Shown here: piece after piece, positions 18,259-26,120 of the stretch
How positions within the stretch are numbered: position 1 is the stretch's first letter
How the letters are laid out: every line of letters begins with the position of its first letter
Assembly (NCBI GenBank): GCA_009649675.1
Contig: WJPL01000002.1
Span: 496,001-560,000 of the forward strand
Source of the DNA: Alphaproteobacteria bacterium HT1-32
GTDB lineage: Bacteria > Pseudomonadota > Alphaproteobacteria > Rhodospirillales > HT1-32
Direction of reading: 5' to 3'
Length of the DNA stretch: 64,000 nucleotides
The notes under the pieces: generated by a model
Databases searched by the model: none
Seen by the model: the letters and a program-made list of their open reading frames with translations, nothing else
Told to the model about the DNA's origin: nothing
Made by a program: the position numbers and the translations under genes

Positions 18259-18365
18259 GCGGATCGCACCCTTTGTTTTCTTAAGCCCAATGATACCATA
18301 TCTGCGTTTGAAAACAGCAGTTTCAGTCGCTTGATTTCAGGTAAATGCCACGGTGAGGCAAGGTG

Positions 18366-18860
18366 ATGGATAACCCATTCTGGGATTTTTCGCTAAGGGT
18401 TTATGGGCAGGCAGAAGTTCCTGCTGCCTGTCTGCGAATTCAGGCCGCATTTGGCGCAGATGTGAATATTCTGTTGTATCTGTGCTGGCTTGCTGCCCGT
18501 GGCATCGCGGTTTCGGACACAGATATCGAAGCTGTCGTTACAGCATCCGGCCGCTGGCACCGCGAGGTTGTTATACCGTTGCGTCAGATTCGCACTAAAC
18601 TGAAATCAGACAGTCTGGGGGCAGAGGCAACAGAGGCAGAGTCGTTCCGGTCATCGGTAAAGCGGCTTGAACTGACCGCCGAGCAGCATGAACAGGATCT
18701 GCTCTATGGCCTCGAATTCAGCTACAGACCTGTGTCTCTGGCGGCGGCAGACCGATCAGTTGCCATGCGCCGGGCGCTTGAAGCCTATCTGGCAACATTG
18801 TCTGGCGGGCCGCCTGATGATCAGTCGCTTGGGACACTGGTCGATGCGGCGCTTTACTGA
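18366..18860 (+). CDS. TIGR02444/DUF2390 family protein
   Basis: 164 aa. The N-terminus NPFWDFSLRVYGQAEVPAACL, followed by ADVNILLYLCWLAARG and ASGRWHREVVIPLRQIRTKLK, is diagnostic of the TIGR02444 (DUF2390) family, found in alpha- and gammaproteobacteria without assigned function. It looks soluble and largely helical. ATG at 18366 is chosen over GTG 18363 because GAGG sits 7 bases upstream. The last 7 bp overlap the convergent ubiX gene. Confidence 0.85.
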   Translation: MDNPFWDFSLRVYGQAEVPAACLRIQAAFGADVNILLYLCWLAARGIAVSDTDIEAVVTASGRWHREVVIPLRQIRTKLKSDSLGAEATEAESFRSSVKRLELTAEQHEQDLLYGLEFSYRPVSLAAADRSVAMRRALEAYLATLSGGPPDDQSLGTLVDAALY

Positions 18861-19465
18861 GCTTTCTTCGTCGCCCGGGGCGTCTTGCCGGATCCCCCGG
18901 TTTCTCCCCAGCGCCTGAGATTGCCGGCATCAAGGTCGAACAGGTCCAGAACGCGGCCAACGGAATGGTTGACCAGATCATCAATGCTGTCCGGACGGGC
19001 GTAAAAGGCGGGGACCGGTGGTGCAATGATTGCCCCCATGTCGGACAGGGACAGCATATTCCGCAGATGACCGCTATGCAGCGGGGTTTCCCGCACCATG
19101 AGAACCAGCCGGCGGCGTTCCTTCAGGGTGACATCCGCAGCCCGTGTCAGCAGGTTGGCGGTTACCCCGGTGGCGATTTCCGACATCGAGCGAATCGAGC
19201 AGGGGGCAACGATCATCCCGAGCGTCCGGAATGAGCCGGAGGAGGGCGCCGCACCGATATCCTCCATCGGATAGTTATAATCTGCGAGCGCGCGAACAGC
19301 GGCGACTTTCATGTCCATTTCATATGCCAGCGTAATTTCTGCTGACTTGCTCATCACCAGATGGCTCTCAATCCCGAGCTTTCGGAGCATTTCCAGCATC
19401 CGCACCCCATAGATGACGCCGGACGCGCCACTGATTCCGACGATCATTCTGTTTTTTGCTGACAC
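18854..19465 (-). CDS. ubiX: Flavin prenyltransferase UbiX
   Basis: UbiX makes the prenylated FMN cofactor used by the UbiD decarboxylase in ubiquinone synthesis. Seen: N-terminal GISGASGVIYGVRMLEMLRK (FMN phosphate site), GSFRTLGMIVAPCSIRSMSEIA, and RRLVLMVRETPLHSGHLRNM, the classic signature. A roughly 15-residue Lys/Thr-rich C-terminal tail is extra. The start is GTG at 19465; the next ATG (19447) would remove the first residues before the first strand. No ubiD is in the window. Confidence 0.95.
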   Translation of the reverse strand: MSAKNRMIVGISGASGVIYGVRMLEMLRKLGIESHLVMSKSAEITLAYEMDMKVAAVRALADYNYPMEDIGAAPSSGSFRTLGMIVAPCSIRSMSEIATGVTANLLTRAADVTLKERRRLVLMVRETPLHSGHLRNMLSLSDMGAIIAPPVPAFYARPDSIDDLVNHSVGRVLDLFDLDAGNLRRWGETGGSGKTPRATKKAQ

Positions 19466-19567
19466 TTTTTTGAACCTTTTCTGACAGGAAGGGGTAGCGG
19501 GGCCATGCTAACCTTCCTAGTATATTGTTGTTAGGTTTTTGATTCACAATCACAGAAGGAGGCGCTT

Positions 19568-19732
19568 ATGGCCGAAGCTGGACGTATTCAATCACTGGAG
19601 CGAAAACATGTGGAACTGGAACATGCGATTGAGGTTGAAGAACACCGCCCCCTTCCGGATCAGTCCGCAATAGCGGCACTGAAAAAACAGAAGCTGCATC
19701 TGAAGGATGAACTGAAGCAACTGAAACACTGA
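19568..19732 (+). CDS. DUF465 (YdcH-like) micro-protein
   Basis: A 54-aa frame easily missed because of its size. It begins ATG GCC at 19568 with AGAAGGAGG at 19554-19562, a strong Shine-Dalgarno, and ends TGA at 19730-19732. The C-terminal ALKKQKLHLKDELKQLK is a typical DUF465 motif and the rest is charged helix. It is immediately followed by an intrinsic terminator (19741-19763), which supports a real, monocistronic gene. The function of the family is unknown. Confidence 0.85.
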   Translation: MAEAGRIQSLERKHVELEHAIEVEEHRPLPDQSAIAALKKQKLHLKDELKQLKH

Positions 19733-19740
19733 CGATATCA

Positions 19741-19763
19741 ACCGGCACGCTGCCGGTTTTTTT
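19741..19763 (+). terminator. Rho-independent terminator after DUF465 gene
   Basis: A perfect 7-bp stem ACCGGCA/TGCCGGT with loop CGC is followed by a run of seven T. It starts 9 bp after the DUF465 stop codon. Confidence 0.9.
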
Positions 19764-19782
19764 GTCTCCGGAGCGGCCGGCG

Positions 19783-21414
19783 CTATGCAGCGTCGGCCGT
19801 TTTCCTGAGGACATACTTCTGTACCTTGCCGGTAGAGGTTTTCGGCAGCGGGCCAAATATCACCGTTTTCGGTGCCTTGTAATGGGCCATGTTCTCGCGG
19901 CAATAGGCGATGATTTCTTCTGCTGTGACATTGCCTGCTGATTTTTTCAGTTCGATGAAGGCACAGGGGGTCTCGCCCCACTTATCATCCTGTTTGGCGA
20001 CAACAGCGGCTTCCAGTACTGCGGGATGCCGGTAGAGCACGCTTTCCACCTCGATGGAGGAAATATTCTCGCCACCGGAAATGATGATGTCCTTCGACCG
20101 GTCCTTGAGTTCGATATACCCATCCGGATGCATGACGCCGAGATCTCCGGAATGGAACCAGCCGCCGGAGAGGGATGCCTGCGTCGTCTTCGGGTTCTTC
20201 AGATAGCCCTTCATGACGACGTTTCCCCTGAACATCACCTCACCCATCGTTTCCCCGTCTTTCGGGACTTCGGTCATGCTGTCGGGGTCCATGACGGTAA
20301 GCCCCTGAAGCATGTGATACCGGACTCCCTGACGGGCCTTCTTCGCAGCTTTTTCCCGGCTCGGGAGATTGTCCCATTCGTCGTGCCAGGAGCAGATGAC
20401 AGCAGGGCCATAAGTCTCCGTCAGGCCATAGACATGGGTCATTCTGAAACCGCGTTCCTCCATGGCTTCAAGGACGGATGCAGGCGGCGGTGCGGCGGCT
20501 GTCATGACCTGAACCTGATGATCAAAGTCGCGCACTTCCTCATCGCCGGCATTGACGATGAAATTGAGAACAATCGGGGCCCCGCAGAAGTGAGTTACAC
20601 CCTGATCGGCAATGGCGTTGTAGATATTGGCAGCGGTCACCCGGCGCAGGCAGACCGATGTTCCGGCAACGGCGGCCAGGCTCCAGGGAAAGCACCAGCC
20701 GTTGCAGTGAAACATTGGCAGGGTCCAGAGATAGACCGGGTGGTGCGCCAGATTCCAGCCGACAATATTGCTGGTAGCATTCAGATAGGCCCCACGGTGA
20801 TGATAGACGACCCCTTTCGGGTCACCGGTTGTGCCGGATGTGTAATTCAGCGAAATCGCGTCCCATTCGTCACCGGGCAGTGACCAGGTGAATTCCGGGT
20901 CCCCGCTGCTGATGAAGGCTTCGTAATCCATCTCGCCGACCAGGTCCCCGCCATCATACAGGGGGTCATCAATATCGATAACGAGAGGGGCAGCCTTGCA
21001 AAGTGTCAGTGCCTCACGAATCGTGGCTGAAAATTCCCGGTCGGTCAGCAGTATCTTTGCCTCTCCGTGGTCCAGAATGAAGGCGATGGTCGGTGCATCC
21101 AGCCGTACATTGAGAGCGTTCAGAACAGCACCGGTCATCGGGACACCGTAATGGGCCTCAAAGAGTTCGGGGGTGTTTGCAGCCATCACAGCGACGGTGT
21201 CGCCACGCTTGATGCCCCGGCCTGCCAGTGCGCTGGCAAGCTGGCGGCAGCGTCTGTAGGTTTCTGACCAGCTGCGTCTGATATCGCCGTGAATGATGGC
21301 GATATGATCAGGGTAAACACTTGCTGTGCGTTCTATAAAACTCAACGGACTGAGCGGCGTATAGTTTGCTTCGGTCTTGTCGAGACCAATAGCATAGGGC
21401 GATGCGGTGTTCAT
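19783..21414 (-). CDS. AMP-forming acyl-CoA synthetase
   Basis: 543-aa ANL-superfamily ligase. The P-loop is YTSGTTGDPKGVVYHH; the adenylate motif is THVYGLTETYGP; the hinge is WFHSGDLGVMHPDGYIELKDRSKDIIISGGENISSIEVE; the catalytic Lys lies in LPKTSTGKVQK. The N-terminus (NTASPYAIGLDKTEANYTPLSP, read from 21414) matches the medium/short-chain branch that includes DmdB-type methylmercaptopropionate ligases, so the substrate may be a short or branched acid rather than a long-chain one. The longest frame starts at 21510 but GGGAG 7 bases before ATG 21414 fixes the start. It is divergent from an SDR gene. Confidence 0.92.
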   Translation of the reverse strand: MNTASPYAIGLDKTEANYTPLSPLSFIERTASVYPDHIAIIHGDIRRSWSETYRRCRQLASALAGRGIKRGDTVAVMAANTPELFEAHYGVPMTGAVLNALNVRLDAPTIAFILDHGEAKILLTDREFSATIREALTLCKAAPLVIDIDDPLYDGGDLVGEMDYEAFISSGDPEFTWSLPGDEWDAISLNYTSGTTGDPKGVVYHHRGAYLNATSNIVGWNLAHHPVYLWTLPMFHCNGWCFPWSLAAVAGTSVCLRRVTAANIYNAIADQGVTHFCGAPIVLNFIVNAGDEEVRDFDHQVQVMTAAAPPPASVLEAMEERGFRMTHVYGLTETYGPAVICSWHDEWDNLPSREKAAKKARQGVRYHMLQGLTVMDPDSMTEVPKDGETMGEVMFRGNVVMKGYLKNPKTTQASLSGGWFHSGDLGVMHPDGYIELKDRSKDIIISGGENISSIEVESVLYRHPAVLEAAVVAKQDDKWGETPCAFIELKKSAGNVTAEEIIAYCRENMAHYKAPKTVIFGPLPKTSTGKVQKYVLRKTADAA

Positions 21415-21508
21415 TTCGATGCTCCCGTTTGAGTTTTCAGGCGACGGATTGCAAGCTGTCGGCACAAGGCTGTCAAGCCACGGACTATTACATAGAAGGA
21501 TCGAGAAC

Positions 21509-22291
21509 ATGCGTCACGAAGGAACAAGCGTACTGGTCACAGGGGCCGGGCAGGGAATTGGTCAGGCTGTTGCTGCCCGGTTCGCGTCGGAAGGTGCGAA
21601 GGTCGTGGTTTTCGATGTTGACGGTGACAAGGCTGCGGCAACGGTAAAGGCAATCAGCGGCAGTGAAGGCAATGCAGTTGCGGTCACCGGCGATGTTGGT
21701 AATGCGGATGATGTTGCGAAGGCCGTAAAGGCTGCCGTGGACAACTTCGGGCGCCTTGATACCTGTGTCTGCAACGCGGGTATCGTCCATACCGCAGACT
21801 TTCTCGATATCGAAGAGGCTGATTTCGACAAGGTTATCCGGGTCAATCTGAAAGGCGCGTTTCTGGCTGGTCAGGCGTCGGCAAGACAGATGGTGAAACA
21901 GGGCGAGGGAGGTTCCATCATCTTGATGTCTTCCATCAACGCCGTGGTCGCCATTCCGACTCAGGTACCCTATTGCGTCAGTAAGGGTGGTCTCAATCAG
22001 CTGACAAAGGTGATGTCGCTGTCACTGGTCGGTCATGGTATCCGGGTGAACGCGATCGGCCCGGGAAGCATCGGTACGGATATGCTGAAATCAGTACTGG
22101 CGAAAGACCCGAACGCCAATCGTACGGTGATGTCGCGGACACCGGCAGGCAGGCTGGGTGAGCCTTCCGAAATCGCGTCGGTTGCATCTTTCCTCGCCAG
22201 TGGAGAGGCGTCCTATATTACCGGCCAGACAATCTATGCTGATGGTGGCCGCCTGCCGCTGAACTATCTGGCTCCGGTTGCTGAGGACTGA
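21509..22291 (+). CDS. SDR-family NAD(P)-dependent oxidoreductase
   Basis: 260-aa classical short-chain dehydrogenase. The cofactor motif TGAGQGIG is near residues 11-18, CNAG at about 90, the catalytic Ser in IILMSSINA, and YxxxK as YCVSKGG; the C-terminus has ASYITGQTIYADGG. Asp after the second strand (VFDVDGD) suggests NAD preference. The longest frame begins at 21407, inside the divergent gene's leader; ATG 21509 has AGAAGGA 8 bases upstream. Substrate unknown; the divergent acyl-CoA synthetase hints at fatty or hydroxy-acyl metabolism. Confidence 0.9.
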   Translation: MRHEGTSVLVTGAGQGIGQAVAARFASEGAKVVVFDVDGDKAAATVKAISGSEGNAVAVTGDVGNADDVAKAVKAAVDNFGRLDTCVCNAGIVHTADFLDIEEADFDKVIRVNLKGAFLAGQASARQMVKQGEGGSIILMSSINAVVAIPTQVPYCVSKGGLNQLTKVMSLSLVGHGIRVNAIGPGSIGTDMLKSVLAKDPNANRTVMSRTPAGRLGEPSEIASVASFLASGEASYITGQTIYADGGRLPLNYLAPVAED

Positions 22292-22314
22292 GCCTGGCGG
22301 ACTGTCTGTTTCGG

Positions 22315-22353
22315 CCCGCTGTTCTGATCTGATGTCAGGACAGCGGGTTCTTT
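22315..22353 (+). terminator. Rho-independent terminator after SDR gene
   Basis: A 13-bp stem, CCCGCTGTTCTGA (22315-22327) with TCAGGACAGCGGG (22335-22347), one G-U pair and a 7-base loop, is followed by TTCTTT. It lies 24 bp beyond the SDR stop and before the convergent response-regulator gene. Confidence 0.8.
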
Positions 22354-22372
22354 CGGAGCGGTGAAGCGCGGC

Positions 22373-23545
22373 TTATTCCGCTGATGGCTGGTCACCGAAT
22401 TTCTGGATATGGCCAGGCTTGCGCATTTCGCTGCCACGCTTGTCGAGGTCTTCCTGACTGTAGCTGTTCTGCAGAACAAAGCGCCGGGAGACGAGGTGTG
22501 ATGCTTTTGAGCGACTGATGAACTTCCGGTTCGCCATCTGCAGGGCCTGCATGAGAGCAATGCCGAGCCCCCCGCCATCACCGCGAACCTTTTCACGCAG
22601 CACCGCTTTCAGTGCGTCCAGATGTTCTTTTACCAGTTTGAGGCTGTCGTCGCTGCGATCCAGCATCTGATGCGTCAGATCGAACAGCGATTCGGCAATG
22701 GATGAAATCAGCGGATAACCGAAGACCCCGCCCTGGCCCCTGAGTTCATGCGCAATCATGCTGATCTTGACGAGGGGAGGCTTGCGCTTGTCTTCCGGCA
22801 GGTCTGCTGCAGCTTTGTAATAGACCTGCAATTGCTGAAGATACTCAGCCGTCCAGTCCATGAAATCTTCAGAAAACCGGTCGAGATCCTGCTCCATGTC
22901 TTCCAGTTTGTCCCAGTCAAACAGGACATCCGGGGAGATATCCCCGCCAGAGACGAGTTTGGAAATCAGGGTCCGGGGTTGTGGATAGAACCGGATACCA
23001 AAGTCTTTGGATGACTTGATGACGTCGCCGTTTTTCTTGTGAACACGGCGTTCTCCCATATCGGGCGCTTCCCGTTTACGGCGCCGGTTTGGTCCGAAAT
23101 AGATGGATGTTCGGCAGAATTCCCGTCCGTCGCGGACAACCGCTTCCAGATGCCGGGCTACCTCACGCACCGTGAAAGGCTTCGAGAGGAATTCGTTCAC
23201 CCCGAGATCGCGCGCCATTTCGACGCGGGCATCATCAGAATAGGCACTGATCATGACGAAGGGCATGAAACGATCCGGGCTCTCCTTATGACGGCGAATC
23301 CAGCGGAGCAGCATGGGGCCATCAACAGGGTCCATAACCCAGTCACTGAGCACGAGATCAATATTTGAGAATCCGGCTTTCACCGGATTATCACGCATCA
23401 GCTTGATCAGTTGTATGGCTTCCGCACCATTACTGGCGCGGATGACTTTGCCAAAACCAAGCTGCGTGAGAATCGATGTCAGCAGATTTCTTATCTGCCA
23501 GGTATCTTCAACCAGAAGGACGGTGAGATTCTGAAGAGGGTGCAT
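22373..23545 (-). CDS. Response regulator with CheY receiver and HPt-like C-terminal region
   Basis: 390 aa. Residues 7-135 are an intact receiver: E13/D14 acid pocket, phosphoacceptor D68 in LVLSDWVMDP and K122 in LSKPF. It is followed by FGPNRRRKRE, a linker found in other alphaproteobacterial CheY-like proteins. The C-terminal 200 residues are helical and contain AHELRGQGGVFG (H266), which resembles the phosphohistidine loop of HPt domains. There is no DNA-binding or enzymatic output domain, so it may relay phosphate. Minus-strand gene, 43 bp after trcR in the same direction. The cognate kinase is not identifiable here. Confidence 0.82.
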   Translation of the reverse strand: MHPLQNLTVLLVEDTWQIRNLLTSILTQLGFGKVIRASNGAEAIQLIKLMRDNPVKAGFSNIDLVLSDWVMDPVDGPMLLRWIRRHKESPDRFMPFVMISAYSDDARVEMARDLGVNEFLSKPFTVREVARHLEAVVRDGREFCRTSIYFGPNRRRKREAPDMGERRVHKKNGDVIKSSKDFGIRFYPQPRTLISKLVSGGDISPDVLFDWDKLEDMEQDLDRFSEDFMDWTAEYLQQLQVYYKAAADLPEDKRKPPLVKISMIAHELRGQGGVFGYPLISSIAESLFDLTHQMLDRSDDSLKLVKEHLDALKAVLREKVRGDGGGLGIALMQALQMANRKFISRSKASHLVSRRFVLQNSYSQEDLDKRGSEMRKPGHIQKFGDQPSAE

Positions 23546-23588
23546 GGTACATCACTGTTATCCAAACCAATTCCCCGCCAATCAGAAG

Positions 23589-24191
23589 CTAGTCGTTTTC
23601 TGATGTTCCGTCCAGTCCCGTTTCGGCTGAGTCTTCAGTATTCTGCACAACCGGAGTCCCGGCGCGTGCCGCCCGGCCACGAGCGACGACAACAGCCTTT
23701 TCAAGATCAGCCGACATGCACAGACCTAGCCCGACCGGATCGCGCGGCGTCAACTGCTGGGAGTTCCAGTGTGATTTCTCGCGAATCGCATTGATGGTAT
23801 TCTTGGTCGTGCCGATAAGCCGTGAAATCTGCGCGTCGGTCAGCTCCGGATGATATTTGAGCAGCCACAGAATGGCGTCCGGACGATCCTGCCGTTTTGA
23901 AACCGGCGTATAGCGGGCACCCTTGGGGCGTGAACGCGGGCGCGGATTTTCGCTCCGGGCCATTTTCAGAGAAGCATTCTCATCGCCTTCACAGCGTTTG
24001 ATTTCTTCTGCGGTCAGCTGCCCGTTTGTGACCGGGTCCATCCCGTTCATGCCGATGGCGACTTCGTTATCTGCAATGGCCTGTATTTCAAGTTCATGCA
24101 TGCCACAGAAGGCAGCGATCTGCTCGAAGGTCAGGGTCGTGTTTTCAACCAGCCAGACGGCGGTTGCTTTGGGCATAAGTGGTTGGGCCAT
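23589..24191 (-). CDS. trcR: TrcR/DUF1013 cell-cycle regulator
   Basis: 200-aa DUF1013 protein, a family confined to alphaproteobacteria and now named cell cycle transcriptional regulator TrcR. Recognised by the N-terminus LMPKATAVWLVENTTLTFEQIAAFCGMHELEIQAIADNE split around a helix-turn-helix, and the second half ILWLLKYHPELTDAQISRLIGTTKNTI, another HTH. The longest frame starts at 24461, but ATG 24191 has GGAG 6 bases upstream and gives the family N-terminus. The C-terminal 30 residues are acidic and variable. Targets cannot be deduced. Confidence 0.88.
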   Translation of the reverse strand: MAQPLMPKATAVWLVENTTLTFEQIAAFCGMHELEIQAIADNEVAIGMNGMDPVTNGQLTAEEIKRCEGDENASLKMARSENPRPRSRPKGARYTPVSKRQDRPDAILWLLKYHPELTDAQISRLIGTTKNTINAIREKSHWNSQQLTPRDPVGLGLCMSADLEKAVVVARGRAARAGTPVVQNTEDSAETGLDGTSEND

Positions 24192-24328
24192 TGTCGACTC
24201 CATCATTCGTCCGCAGCGCAGGCGGCTCGTCAGTGTCTCTCTTCGATATCCGGATCTGCCGGGGTCGCGCAAACCTCCAGCCCGCCGCTTATAGCGGGCG
24301 GGCTTTGCATGGTCAAACCGGCTTTCTG

Positions 24329-25327
24329 CTATTGGATTGTCAGCATGATCTTGCCGATGTGGCTGGAGCTTTCCATAAGGGCATGCGCCTTGGCTGCGTC
24401 CTGTAGCGGAAAGGTTGCGTGGATCAGGGGGCGGATGTCTCCCTGATCGAGCAGTGGCCATGCCGTTTCCCGCAAGCCATTGGCAATCCGTGCCTTGACG
24501 TCGTTCGACTGGGGCCGAAGCGTTGACCCGGTAATGGTCTGCCGTTTGACCATCATCTGCGCCAGATGAATGGAGGCTTTCGGCCCGCCGAGAGTAGCGA
24601 TCTGTACGAGACGTCCTTCCACTGCCAGAAGTTTCATATTGGGCAGGAAGTAATCACCGCCAACCATGTCGAGGATGACATCCACACCTGACTTTCCGGC
24701 ATGTTCCCGGATCTTTTCCTCAAAGCTTTCTGTCCGGTAATTAACTGCCAGATCAGCGCCGATCTCGACACAGGCGGCACATTTCTCATCGCTGCCGGCC
24801 GTGGTATAAACGGTTGCCCCCAGCGCCTTGGCGAGCTGGATAGCGGTCGTTCCGATACCGCTTGATCCGCCATGGACGAGAAACTTTTCTCCGGGCTTCA
24901 GGCTGCCGCGTTCAAAGACATTGTGCCAGACCGTGAAATAGTTTTCCGGCAGGGCGGCGGCCTGAAGGGCGTCATAGCCTTTCGGCCAGGGCAGGCATTG
25001 TGCGGCGGAAGTGACGCAGTACTCGGCATAGGCGCCGCCGGGTGTCAGGGCACAGACCTGATCGCCAACGGCAAGACCGGAGACTCCCTCGCCGAGTGAG
25101 GCAATGGTTCCGGATACTTCGAGGCCGGGCAGGTCAGATGCACCGGGTGGCGGCGGGTAAACCCCGGCACGCTGCGCCACATCAGGGCGATTGACGCCGG
25201 CCACTTCAACCCGGATCAGCACGTCACCGGCGCCGGGTGCCGGGACATCGCGTGTCGCGGGCTTCAGAACATCCGGTTTTCCGGGTTCGGTAATTTCGAT
25301 GCAGGTCATGGTCTGCGGAATTGTCAT
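24329..25327 (-). CDS. NAD(P)H:quinone oxidoreductase (zeta-crystallin/PIG3-type MDR)
   Basis: 332-aa zinc-free medium-chain reductase. N-terminal TCIEITEPGKPDVLKP, VAGVNRPDVAQRAGVYPPPPGASDLPGLEVSG and the cofactor loop LVHGGSSGIGTTAIQLAKALGA (Rossmann GxxxGxG type) are typical of the PIG3/QorA branch, which reduces quinones with NADPH. No structural or catalytic zinc cysteines are present. Located on the minus strand 137 bp upstream of trcR, and divergent from the DUF1192 gene. Physiological substrate unknown. Confidence 0.9.
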   Translation of the reverse strand: MTIPQTMTCIEITEPGKPDVLKPATRDVPAPGAGDVLIRVEVAGVNRPDVAQRAGVYPPPPGASDLPGLEVSGTIASLGEGVSGLAVGDQVCALTPGGAYAEYCVTSAAQCLPWPKGYDALQAAALPENYFTVWHNVFERGSLKPGEKFLVHGGSSGIGTTAIQLAKALGATVYTTAGSDEKCAACVEIGADLAVNYRTESFEEKIREHAGKSGVDVILDMVGGDYFLPNMKLLAVEGRLVQIATLGGPKASIHLAQMMVKRQTITGSTLRPQSNDVKARIANGLRETAWPLLDQGDIRPLIHATFPLQDAAKAHALMESSSHIGKIMLTIQ

Positions 25328-25397
25328 TCTTGCCTCCGTGGTTATGTGTGGAGTTAATATGTCCGCATGGTCATTGCAAATGTTGGGAGCGATTGAG

Positions 25398-25580
25398 ATG
25401 GACTGGGATGAACCGATTAAAAAGAAACCGATCCTTCAGCAACCGGATCTGGATGTGTTGTCGATTGAGGCGCTGAACGACTACATAGAAGAACTGAGGT
25501 CTGAAATAGGTCGGGCTGAAGAAAAGATTGCAGCAAAGCACTCAGCCCGGTCCGGAGCCGAGGCATTTTTTAAATCATGA
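25398..25580 (+). CDS. DUF1192 small protein
   Basis: 60-aa protein starting at ATG 25398 (GGGAG is 8 bases upstream). The pattern DWDEPIKKK near the N-terminus followed by LDVLSIEALNDYIEELRSEIGRAEEKIAAK is the DUF1192 family signature, found almost only in alphaproteobacteria; the C-terminal half is a single coiled-coil-like helix. Function unknown. It is divergent from the quinone oxidoreductase gene. Confidence 0.88.
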   Translation: MDWDEPIKKKPILQQPDLDVLSIEALNDYIEELRSEIGRAEEKIAAKHSARSGAEAFFKS

Positions 25581-25784
25581 TCTGATTTTGGATGTGAAAT
25601 ATCTTGACCATGGAAGCGATCAGCAGGTCAGAGATGTATCGATTCGCCATGAATCAGATAAATCAGCCGAAGATGACTATCATCTGTCACCATAAGATAT
25701 AATTTTATACCTTTTTATTTCAGCATCTTAAGTACAGCCTGTGTCTGGACAATTGTTTTTGGCGTTTGAATCGCTGATAATATT

Positions 25785-25919
25785 CATGTCGGAATTACTA
25801 CGAATTGTTCCGGCATGAAGCCCGGATCCCCTCAATCTTCTTTCATTCCGGGCAGTTCTGAGTGTGCAAAAAACGCCTCCCTGTTGAAACTGAGCCGCCT
25901 GATCTGGCGGCTCTTTTTT
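25785..25919 (+). ncRNA. Candidate small RNA, about 135 nt
   Basis: A possible promoter, TTGTTT (25753-25758), 17-bp spacer, GATAAT (25776-25781), predicts a start near 25788. The segment then folds into CATGTCGGAA/TTCCGGCATG (25785-25794 with 25808-25817), CCCGGA/TCCGGG (25821-25826 with 25847-25852) and a strong intrinsic terminator. No Shine-Dalgarno-led frame fits inside. It is not recognised as 6S, SRP or tmRNA. Independent sRNA is the simplest reading, but a 3'-UTR product of DUF1192 is possible. Confidence 0.45.
25892..25919 (+). terminator. Rho-independent terminator of candidate sRNA
   Basis: A perfect 8-bp stem GAGCCGCC/GGCGGCTC with loop TGATCT is followed by six T. No protein gene ends just upstream; the nearest stop is 25580. 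Confidence 0.9.
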
Positions 25920-26049
25920 CGGCCTCGGGCAGCCCGGGTCAATATCGGTAGAATTTTTTCCCTCTTGACCCGCAAGGCTGGTTCGAACACAGTATTGCCG
26001 CATAAGCGAGTTTGACCGGTTGAGGCGTCAAAAACGTTTGGGTTGGAAG

Positions 26050-26079
26050 GGGCCGTCGGGGGGACGGCCCTTTCTTTTT
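26050..26079 (+). terminator. Terminator / possible attenuator in the metY leader
   Basis: An 8-bp stem GGGCCGTC/GACGGCCC with a five-G loop is followed by TTTCTTTTT. It ends 41 bp before the metY start codon, so transcripts entering from upstream must read through it to express metY. This position is typical of a transcription attenuator, but no known SAM riboswitch motif was recognised between the two terminators. Confidence 0.75.
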
Positions 26080-26120
26080 GCCAGACCGGAAAGACGGTCA
26101 GAACCAGGAGGGCGTACTGA

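Larger units (their letters stand above)
25581..26120. other. 540-bp intergenic region without protein gene
   Basis: The first 160 bp are AT-rich with no convincing frame. Then come a structured, terminator-ended segment (candidate sRNA, 25785-25919), a short spacer with a weak TTGACC -35-like element at 25965-25970, and a second terminator (26050-26079) just before metY. A 66-codon frame at 25815-26015 runs through the first terminator and has no Shine-Dalgarno, so it is not taken as a gene. No tRNA-like fold was found despite GGTTCGAA at 25980. Confidence 0.6.

Noticed and set aside
25960-26010. Possible tRNA because of GGTTCGAA
   Set aside because: No acceptor stem, anticodon arm or CCA end can be folded around it.
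25815-26015. 66-codon frame between DUF1192 and metY
   Set aside because: It reads through a strong intrinsic terminator and lacks a Shine-Dalgarno sequence.
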